Notes under the pieces: generated by a model
Database searches by the model: none
Told to the model about the DNA's origin: nothing
The model's input: only the letters and a program-made list of their open reading frames with translations
Made by a program: the position numbers and the translations under genes
Assembly (NCBI GenBank): GCA_002887195.1
Contig: PJAB01001920.1
Coordinates: forward strand, 1-11,466
Direction of reading: 5' to 3'
Origin: Chrysochromulina parva
Lineage: Eukaryota > Haptophyta > Prymnesiales > Chrysochromulinaceae
DNA length: 11,466 nucleotides
In this document: positions 1-5,731 of the stretch, in pieces
Numbering within the stretch: the first letter of the stretch is position 1
Layout of the letters: each line of letters opens with the position of its first letter

Positions 1-588
1 TGCTGCGTACGCTGCCGCTCCCGCAGCAACCAGCCCTGCCAACGGACCCACCAATGCCAGCCCGACGACACCTCCGGCAACGGCTGCGCCTCCGAGCACC
101 TTGCTGCTCGTCGTCGCCGCAGCGGCCTTGTGCGAATTCGTTTGCCGGTGTGAGTCCGGTGGTGGTGGCGGAATTGGAAGGTTTATCTTTACGCTGCCGT
201 CCCTGCACCCAGGAGGTGCAGCCGCGGCCGCACGCTCTGCTGCAGCCACGCGCTCGGCGGCGGCGGCGTCCTTGCGAGCCTCGAGAGCACGATCAGCCGA
301 AATGATCCGCGTGCCCCTCGGTTGTCTGCTGCCGCTGCTCTTCCTTCCGTTCTTCTTTCGCTTTTGGAGAATTTTGACGCTCGTGGCGGCCGCCGATGCG
401 CCCGCGCCGCATCTCCCGGATGGTGCTGTTTGTGGTACGCTGCTGCTGATAGACCCCTTTGACGCTTCTTTCTCGATGAGACCCATCACCGCCGTCAACG
501 TTTTGATGTCATCGTCAGTCGCGGTGCCAGCCGTCAGCTTCGACACAAGCTGCGCGTTTATGACGAGAAGCGACTCACGATCCGCCAT
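1..588 (-). CDS. Unknown protein with basic/Ala-rich middle and Gly/Ala hydrophobic segment (5' part, runs off left edge)
   Basis: Seen: reading the minus strand from an ATG at 588, the frame has no stop for 196 codons down to the first base, so the gene continues beyond the window. Residues 1-45 (MADRESLLVINAQLVSKL...) look helical with an acidic DDD patch. Residues 70-92 are very basic (KILQKRKKNGRK). Residues 97-125 form an Ala/Glu/Arg helix-like stretch (EARKDAAAAERVAAAERAAA). A proline run follows at 139-144. Residues 163-196 are Gly/Ala/Val-rich and hydrophobic (KVLGGAAVAGGVVG...), like a glycine-zipper or membrane-associated helix. I do not recognise a family; similar Gly/Ala segments occur in hypothetical proteins of algae and stramenopiles as far as I recall. 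It is divergent from the gene at 907, about 318 bp away. Oddity: around 297-441 another frame has equal or better codon bias, so an intron or frameshift is possible. Confidence is moderate that it is coding and low on function. Confidence 0.6.
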   Translation of the reverse strand, partial: MADRESLLVINAQLVSKLTAGTATDDDIKTLTAVMGLIEKEASKGSISSSVPQTAPSGRCGAGASAAATSVKILQKRKKNGRKSSGSRQPRGTRIISADRALEARKDAAAAERVAAAERAAAAAPPGCRDGSVKINLPIPPPPPDSHRQTNSHKAAAATTSSKVLGGAAVAGGVVGLALVGPLAGLVAAGAAAYAA

Positions 589-906
589 GCACAAATGACG
601 AGCACCCCTTGCTTTTTGCGAGCGTGACTTACAAAAATAGAGCAAGCAGTGTACGTTCTTTCGCTCGTGCTGAGTTAACGACTTACAGGCATGAACACGG
701 CCTGAATGAATATTCACAGCAAATTCCCCGAGGCGCCGGAAAGCCTTGCGGCGGTTAGGAGATCGCGCGAGATCGATGCTTGCTTGCTTGCTTGCTTTGA
801 TGTGATAACATTCACAGACAAATCCTCGAAGCGTCGAAACTTGACTTGACATCCTCGTGAAGACAGCGCAGTGAGGATCGCAGTGAGGGTGACTTCGTTC
901 GAAAGC
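589..906. promoter_or_regulatory. Divergent intergenic region (presumed shared promoter)
   Basis: These 318 bp separate two genes transcribed away from each other, so they should hold both promoters and 5' UTRs; this is inferred from layout. Seen here: a perfect 10-bp AT-rich palindrome (tgaatattca, 707-716) and five tandem copies of gctt (778-797). Base composition is lower in GC than in the flanking coding sequence. No convincing TATA box position could be assigned. Confidence 0.4.
778..797. repeat. (gctt)5 microsatellite
   Basis: Five exact tandem copies of the tetranucleotide gctt lie in the 5' leader/promoter of the gene at 907, about 110 bp before its ATG. A tetranucleotide here does not affect a reading frame and is probably length-variable between strains (inference). 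Confidence 0.85.
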
Positions 907-3342
907 ATGTCTGAGTCTGCTCGAGCCACAGCCCGCCCGGCCACCGCCGTTGCAGCCTCAGCCACCGCCACGCGCCCAGCGGCCGCGACCACCGCCACCG
1001 CCGTGCGCCCAGCTGCTGCGGCCACCGCCACCGCTGCGCGTCCAGCTGCTGCGGCCACAGCCACCGCTGTGCGGCCAGCTGCTGCGGCCACCGCCACCGC
1101 TGCGCGTCCAGCTGCTGCGGCCACAGCCACCGCTGTGCGGCCAGCTGCTGCGGCCACCGCCACTGCTGCGCGGCCAGCTGCTGCGGCCACCGCCACTGCT
1201 GCGCGCCCAGCAGCTGCGGCCACCGCCACCGCAACAGCCGCACGCCCGGCGACTGCGACCGCTAGCACAGCTACCGCAATAGCTGCACGCCCGGCCACTG
1301 CGACCGCTGGCGCAGCTACCGGAACAACCGCACGCCCGGCGACGGCGACCGCAAGCGCTTCGCCCCCGAGGACCACGATAGCCGCGACGACAGCAACAGC
1401 GGCGAGGCCGGCGACTGCGACCGCGGCGCGCCCGGCAGTGGTCACCACCTCTTCGGCAACGCCGCGCACGACATCATTCGCCACCTCTGACGAGCAGCCA
1501 ATCCGCACGACGGCTGCTGCAGCCGCGGCTCGCACCAGCACGTCGCCGACCAGTACGTCGGCGCGTGCGACGGCCTCGCCGCCAAGCAGTGCGGTGCGTA
1601 CGACGACGACGACTGCGTTCAGCACGACGGCGGCGCGCTCGAGCACTTCGGTCAGCACGACGGCGGCGCGCTCGAGCACGGCAGCCGCAGCGGCGCCTAG
1701 GAAGACTGCGCCGGTGAAAAAGCGCGGCCAGTACGAGGTGCAAGACGCGTACGATAATGCAAACACATCGCACCAGGGGCTCGGGGTGCGCGAGCTGCGC
1801 GGTGCGCTACGTGAACTGTCCGTCGAGGCCACGGCGAACGAGACGATCAAGATGCTTCAGACGTACAACAAGACGGGCAGCGGCAAGCTCAGCCTCGACG
1901 AGTTCACAGCGCTCATCGAAGGTCTGGACGCATTTGAGAATGAGGAGGCGGCTGACACCGCCGCGGGCGCGGCTCCCGCCCCGTCAGATGAGCCGCCGAA
2001 GCCCGAGGTGCCCCCGGCGCGCGACCCTCATGACCCTCCGCTCAAGCCGCCGCCGATCATCGTGGGCGGTCCGCCTGGCCCCCTCCCGGTTCCCGAGGGG
2101 TTCCGTTACGTGACCGCGCTCGGCGTGGGCTATGGCCAGCACCACAAGCCAAGGGGCTCGACACCGCGATCTCGCCTCGAATCTCGCATCGAGCCTGGCC
2201 GAACTCGATCTGCGGAAGGGCTGCTGCGCGGCAGCGTCGTGCCAAGCAGCGGGCGCGAGCACACCGACGGCCCATACTACAAGCCGGTGAACCTGCCCCA
2301 CTCGAGCCGCCCACCGGCCGGTCGCACCGTCAGCCCGCCGCCGACCGGCCGCACCGAAGACAAACAGCCGCCCATGAGTCAAACAACCAAACAGCTCATC
2401 GCTGATGGAATCGTGCCCGCGGCCGGGCGCACCGTCAGCCCGCCACAGGCGGCCAAACCCGCCGCAAGCCCGCCGGAGGCGACCAAGCGCACCGTCAGCC
2501 CGCCGCCAGTCACCGGGCGTACTTCGCCGCCGGCGGCCGACCCGGAGCTCACCGCAGGGGTCTTCGGCGGCGTCAACGTCTTCCGACCGAGCGGGGCCCT
2601 GGGCAGCGGCGGCGGCGCATTCGGTGCCCCTGCTAAGGAGGTGGAGAGTCTGACGATGCACGAGAACGAGCAAGGTGTGCTCTCCTTGCTGGCGCAGTAC
2701 GCCGGGGGCAAGACGCTCCACCCGTCGCAGCAGTGGATCGTGCGAGCGATGCGCGCCCTCGAGCTGCGCTACCAGGCCGCCGGGCGCGCCGAGGCCGTAC
2801 AGCGCTTCAACCTCGAGGTGCATGCGCAGCAGCTCGCGTACGACCTGAACGCGCACCGGAACGCGCTACACCTCGCGCAGTCCGCGCGCAAGCAGGCCGA
2901 GGAGGACGCGGTGCGCGCCGCGGAGGCAGTCAAGTTTGAGCAGGAGGCGAATGGCGCGCTGCGCGAGCACATTGACGCGCTGCAACGCGAGCGCGACGCT
3001 CTTGCCGCCCAGCTCGAACGATCACGCTCGGAGCTCAGGGAGAACCACCGTGAGCGTGAGGGGATGCAGCGTCGCTGGGAGCAGGCGAACCACGAGGCCA
3101 AGTCGTGGGCACAGCGCGCGTACGAGGCGCAGAGCGAGTCGCGCCTCGCGATCGCCGATGCCAACGTGGCTCGCGACGCGGCGCAGGCGATGCAGCGCTC
3201 GATGCTCACCGCGCAGGAGTACCGTCTCGCCGAGGAGGCGGGCTACCAAATGCAGACCATCATCCAGCTCGCACCTTCCAAGCCCATCCTCACCAGCGTG
3301 TACGGGCAGCCGCAGCAGGTCGACGCGTTTGTGCCGATGTGA
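907..3342 (+). CDS. EF-hand protein with Ala/Thr/Pro repeat, RTVSPP motifs and long coiled coil
   Basis: An 811-residue frame. The upstream in-frame GTG at 871 is not a eukaryotic start; ATG 907 has A at -3. Order of parts: (a) residues 1-270, low-complexity Ala/Thr/Pro/Arg, with an 11-residue tandem repeat (ATATA[AV]RPAAA) at 28-104 and a duplicated Ser/Thr unit at about 239-260; (b) an EF-hand pair at about 278-340: the second loop, 321-332 (NKTGSGKLSLDE), has the right length and Glu12 but Asn at position 1 and Thr at position 3, while the first, 283-296, is two residues too long and lacks the usual ligands; (c) a Pro-rich disordered stretch with (G/K)RTVSPP at 472-478, 507-513 and 527-533; (d) an Arg/Glu/Ala coiled coil from about 615 to 780; (e) a tail ending in DAFVPM. 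No signal peptide or membrane helix is seen. The pair resembles centrin/calmodulin-type EF-hands with weak calcium ligands. A structural or cytoskeleton-associated, possibly calcium-responsive role is inference; I do not recognise the full architecture. Confidence 0.85.
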   Translation: MSESARATARPATAVAASATATRPAAATTATAVRPAAAATATAARPAAAATATAVRPAAAATATAARPAAAATATAVRPAAAATATAARPAAAATATAARPAAAATATATAARPATATASTATAIAARPATATAGAATGTTARPATATASASPPRTTIAATTATAARPATATAARPAVVTTSSATPRTTSFATSDEQPIRTTAAAAAARTSTSPTSTSARATASPPSSAVRTTTTTAFSTTAARSSTSVSTTAARSSTAAAAAPRKTAPVKKRGQYEVQDAYDNANTSHQGLGVRELRGALRELSVEATANETIKMLQTYNKTGSGKLSLDEFTALIEGLDAFENEEAADTAAGAAPAPSDEPPKPEVPPARDPHDPPLKPPPIIVGGPPGPLPVPEGFRYVTALGVGYGQHHKPRGSTPRSRLESRIEPGRTRSAEGLLRGSVVPSSGREHTDGPYYKPVNLPHSSRPPAGRTVSPPPTGRTEDKQPPMSQTTKQLIADGIVPAAGRTVSPPQAAKPAASPPEATKRTVSPPPVTGRTSPPAADPELTAGVFGGVNVFRPSGALGSGGGAFGAPAKEVESLTMHENEQGVLSLLAQYAGGKTLHPSQQWIVRAMRALELRYQAAGRAEAVQRFNLEVHAQQLAYDLNAHRNALHLAQSARKQAEEDAVRAAEAVKFEQEANGALREHIDALQRERDALAAQLERSRSELRENHREREGMQRRWEQANHEAKSWAQRAYEAQSESRLAIADANVARDAAQAMQRSMLTAQEYRLAEEAGYQMQTIIQLAPSKPILTSVYGQPQQVDAFVPM
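988..1218 (+). repeat. 33-bp coding minisatellite (seven 11-residue units, partly in 66-bp pairs)
   Basis: Seven tandem 33-bp units encode ATATA[AV]RPAAA-type 11-mers (the first unit slightly divergent). Several units alternate between the Ala form (gctgcgcgtcca) and the Val form (gctgtgcggcca), giving a 66-bp higher-order repeat that is identical between the copies starting at about 1021 and 1087. The length is a multiple of three, so copy-number changes keep the frame. More degenerate ARPATAT units continue to about 1440. Confidence 0.9.
1621..1686 (+). repeat. Two tandem 33-bp units in the Ser/Thr-rich segment
   Basis: A near-exact direct duplication: agcacgacggcggcgcgctc and the bases that follow recur 33 bp later, at 1654. 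Each unit encodes 11 residues (STTAARSST plus two). The unit length equals that of the upstream minisatellite although the sequence differs. Confidence 0.85.
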
Positions 3343-3657
3343 CACGTTGTGAGCTCCGCTCGGGCTACGCACCCAGCAGGGAGACGGGGCGGGTCCCGAG
3401 CCGGCCCGCCGCGCGTGTTCTCGAGTTTTCGCGCGCTGTGTCGGTGTGTGGGCTGTGGGTGGGCGCGGGACGGGTCGGGTCGGGAGACCCACATGCAAAC
3501 TAAGGTGTGTTTCTTCTCTTCTGATCCATGCCTACTAAACCTGGCACCCTACTTGGTCGTACTCGAGTACGCACTGGAAGTTGGTGAGTCTTATCGCGCT
3601 GAAGCCTGCACCGTTACAGAAGTCTGTCTCGGATCTTCTGGTCTGCGCTCGATCCGA
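3343..3657. other. Convergent intergenic region (two 3' UTRs)
   Basis: These 315 bp lie between the stop codons of two genes facing each other. The left half is a G/T-rich stretch (about 3436-3485). A perfect 14-bp palindrome, cgtactcgagtacg, sits at 3558-3571, with no loop and no following T-run, so it is not a bacterial-type terminator. No AATAAA signal was found; on the minus strand a TGTAA occurs at about 3614-3618, just past the carrier's stop, and might act as a 3'-end signal as it does in green algae, but that is speculative. No coding frame here is convincing. Confidence 0.5.
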
Positions 3658-4509
3658 TCACATTACAGTGCCCGCTGCATGCGCTTTGCGCTGACTGCGC
3701 TCCGTGGCGAGCCCCTTGAGGTGGGCGTACGTCGCAAACTGCACCGCGGCGGACGGCAACACCTTGAGGTTGTACAGCAAGAAGCCGCGATAGAGCCGGC
3801 GTACCCCGCCCTCACGGTAGAGGGCCACCACCGCTTGGAGGTACGTCTCTCCGCCTCCGCTGACTGTCTGCAGACGGCGGCGCACCGTGTCGTTAGGGTA
3901 GATGATGTTCCCGCCAGCGAGGCTGGCCAGCGCGCCCGAGGTGGCGGGGCCGAAGCGCGCCTCGCCGCGCTCGTTGCGCTGCTCTCGCAGCTGGTTGTAC
4001 GCGCCGAAGCGCATGCCCTCGTACAGCACACCGCCCCCGAGGGTGGCGGAGGCTCCGCGCCAGAGCGCGAACACACCGCCCGCGGCTATGGCCTCCCGCG
4101 CAACAGCAAGGAGCGGCCCAGCATCCACGCGCCCTGCGTGGCGCGTCCGCAGCACGTCGAGCGGGTAGGTGAGCCCACTCGCGGTGAGCCCGGCAATGCC
4201 TCCCGCTATCGTGTCTGAGTTGAGGATGACGCGCAAGCTGTCCTGCACCGAAAAGAGGATGCCCTTTTGCAACGTGGCGCGCACGACGGCGATCTCGTTC
4301 CCACGCCACAGGCCCAACGGGCCCTCTTTCTGGAGCACGTCGCGCAGGCCGGAGCCTGCGCCGAGTGATTGTGCGTTGGCCATCTGCATGAGCAGGCGGA
4401 TGCGCTCAACGGGAGCGACTACCGTCTTGGACGCGGCACCGGCGATGGCACCCATGCTCGCCGAGAGCACAAAGCCGGTCGGCGTGTCGCCTTTCGATAC
4501 GGCCGGCAT
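3658..4509 (-). CDS. Mitochondrial carrier family protein (SLC25), adenine-nucleotide-carrier-like
   Basis: A 283-residue protein, the usual length for a carrier of three repeats and six helices in the mitochondrial inner membrane. The three signature motifs are all present: PVERIR (33-38), PLDVLR (116-121) and PNDTVR (205-210). Each repeat also has its [WY]RG element after the matrix helix (GLWRG 66-70, ALWRG 148-152, RLYRG 238-242). By alignment from memory to the ADP/ATP carrier, the substrate contact positions are R77 in helix 2, G159-G160 in helix 4 and R210-R212 in helix 6. That fits a nucleotide-type substrate (ADP/ATP, ATP-Mg/Pi, CoA or similar). The ADP/ATP carrier's RRRMMM signature is not met: the sequence reads RRRLQ. 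There are no N-terminal EF-hands, so it is not the calcium-regulated form. The start is the first ATG of the frame. Family very sure; substrate unsure. Confidence 0.93.
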   Translation of the reverse strand: MPAVSKGDTPTGFVLSASMGAIAGAASKTVVAPVERIRLLMQMANAQSLGAGSGLRDVLQKEGPLGLWRGNEIAVVRATLQKGILFSVQDSLRVILNSDTIAGGIAGLTASGLTYPLDVLRTRHAGRVDAGPLLAVAREAIAAGGVFALWRGASATLGGGVLYEGMRFGAYNQLREQRNERGEARFGPATSGALASLAGGNIIYPNDTVRRRLQTVSGGGETYLQAVVALYREGGVRRLYRGFLLYNLKVLPSAAVQFATYAHLKGLATERSQRKAHAAGTVM

Positions 4510-4601
4510 GGTTAGCGAAGAAATCGCCAGGAACGGAGACGTGACGTCCGCACCTCTCCGTCGTGTGAATGGGCTGTGAACAGGGTCTTTTCGGCTGTCC
4601 T
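4510..4601. other. Short intergenic gap between two minus-strand genes
   Basis: Only 92 bp separate the stop of the secreted-protein gene (4602) from the ATG of the carrier (4509). Both the upstream gene's 3' UTR and the carrier's promoter must fit here or overlap neighbouring coding sequence. The only AT-rich patch is tttaaat at about 4601, overlapping the upstream gene's stop codon. Confidence 0.4.
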
Positions 4602-5378
4602 TTAAATCCCCTTTCGATCCGATTTGAGCTCTGTGCTCACCGCCGCGATCGAAAGATCGTCGAAGAAGCCGAAGGCGGTACTCGTCCCGGGCGACGAGTC
4701 GGTGGTCGCGAACAGGTTCGACGCGTACACGCTGCCTGAGAGCATCGTGTTCTGCGTGGCGACGACCGCGCCATTCACGAGCAGCTTGCCCTCGCCGTTC
4801 GAGACGTCACAGCGGTAGGTGAACTCGTTCCACGCATTCAGTCTGACGGTCGCACCCGTCGCCGTGCGGTTCGCAGGCGCATAGCCGTTATTCATCAGGC
4901 TGATCGCGCCGGTTTGCGCGCTCACGAGGAAGCCGCCAGCCGTCTCGTACGAGCTCTTCGAGATCATGATGCCGAACGAGCACGTCACGGGCTGCCCACT
5001 CGGAATGAAGAGCTTCACCTTCGTCTCGAGCACTGAGTTGCTGCCAGCACTCGCCGCAGCCCACTTGCCGCTGTTCAGGAGATCAAGCCACGCCTTCGTG
5101 CGTCCGTCGAGGAATCGCTCCGTGCAGAGACGAACCATCTTGCCCTTGCCACCGACGGGGTCCACTCCAGGTTGTACGCCGGGACCGATCACCGAGCCGG
5201 GCACGAACGGACTGTTTGTTGAGCCGCTCACGGCCCACGTGCCGGTCGGGCCAAACCACGCCGCCTGGCCACTCAGCGTGCCAGTGTCGTAGTCGTCGAA
5301 GCCAGTGACGTAAATGTCAGTTGCGAAGGCGCTGGCCGACCATGCGAGAAAAGAAGCAAGCGAAAAACGATTCCGCAT
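4602..5378 (-). CDS. Secreted beta-sandwich (concanavalin A/LamG-like) protein of bacterial style
   Basis: A 258-residue protein. The open frame extends to a TTG at 5417, but the first ATG is at 5378, and starting there gives a classic signal peptide: MRNR, hydrophobic FSLASFLAWSASAF, then cleavage after AFA (residue 19) before TDIY. The mature part begins GFDDYDTGTLSGQAAW, resembling the opening of bacterial LamG/concanavalin A-like proteins (Planctomycetes and Verrucomicrobia have many, from memory: F(E/D)xYxxGxLxGQxxW). It ends with FGFFDDLSIAAVS, the usual last strand 'FDDLSV'. Between are alternating strands and few charges. There is no PEP-CTERM or LPXTG anchor, membrane helix or catalytic motif. 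A carbohydrate-binding or cell-surface role is inference. The flanking genes are eukaryotic, so horizontal gain is a reasonable idea. An ASAFA string at residues 15-19 recalls the plastid ASAFAP motif, but an acidic sequence follows. Confidence 0.8.
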   Translation of the reverse strand: MRNRFSLASFLAWSASAFATDIYVTGFDDYDTGTLSGQAAWFGPTGTWAVSGSTNSPFVPGSVIGPGVQPGVDPVGGKGKMVRLCTERFLDGRTKAWLDLLNSGKWAAASAGSNSVLETKVKLFIPSGQPVTCSFGIMISKSSYETAGGFLVSAQTGAISLMNNGYAPANRTATGATVRLNAWNEFTYRCDVSNGEGKLLVNGAVVATQNTMLSGSVYASNLFATTDSSPGTSTAFGFFDDLSIAAVSTELKSDRKGI

Positions 5379-5731
5379 TGCGAATCCGAGGCGACGCTCG
5401 TCCGCGGACTTCGTCAAGTTTCATAATTTCGCATTTTCGTTCCCCTGTGCTCGTGTCTGTCCGTAAGTCAGTTTCGTCGCGGTCCCCCCGCGTGTCATCT
5501 CTCTCTCACCCACGTCGCGCCACACATAGGCGGCCCCCACACGCCATGATATTACGCCACGCATGGCGCCATGCTCGACAAATCTCCCCGCCTACACCAG
5601 GCGGCGGCAACAGCAGCGATCTCAACACAACCAACGTATGGTCACGATATCATCGTCTGAGGTACAGGGCAGCGCCGCTGCAGCAAGGGGGGTAGGAGGA
5701 TTCATCATACAGCAGTATGCATATGCCGTGC
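5379..5731. other. Intergenic region between IF-2 stop and secreted-protein start
   Basis: These 353 bp should contain the 3' UTR of the IF-2 gene and the promoter/5' UTR of the secreted-protein gene, both on the minus strand. A perfect 14-bp palindrome, gcatggcgccatgc, lies at 5561-5574. A pyrimidine-rich stretch (tctctctctcaccc) sits at about 5498-5511. No supported coding frame or RNA gene was seen. Confidence 0.45.

Noticed and set aside
101..598. Plus-strand frame of 165 codons with a hydrophobic start
   Set aside because: It overlaps the minus-strand frame that is open for 196 codons and runs off the edge; its hydrophobic runs are the antisense of Ala/Gly/Glu codons.
988..1218. Type I antifreeze-like 11-residue Ala/Thr repeat
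   Set aside because: The period and Thr/Ala content match, but every unit contains Arg-Pro, which would break the long helix that defines that family.
812..1243. Minus-strand 11-residue Trp-rich repeat (WRWPQQLAAQ-type)
   Set aside because: It is the same 33-bp minisatellite read in a third frame; it has no independent support.
714..1850. Long minus-strand open frame (Ala/Val-rich, 378 codons) opposite the repeat region
   Set aside because: It is the mirror of the Ala/Thr repeats: a repetitive unit without stops in one frame often lacks them on the other strand. The plus frame continues into an EF-hand and coiled coil, so it is the real one.
3556..3572. Rho-independent terminator between convergent genes
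   Set aside because: The palindrome has no loop and no T-run, and the host appears eukaryotic.
4602..5378. Contaminating bacterial contig
   Set aside because: The same window carries a mitochondrial carrier, an SLC38-like permease and an organelle-targeted IF-2 on both sides, so the gene is part of a eukaryotic chromosome unless the assembly is chimeric.
5379..5417. 13-residue extension of the secreted protein
   Set aside because: It would begin with TTG. The ATG at 5378 gives a complete signal peptide.
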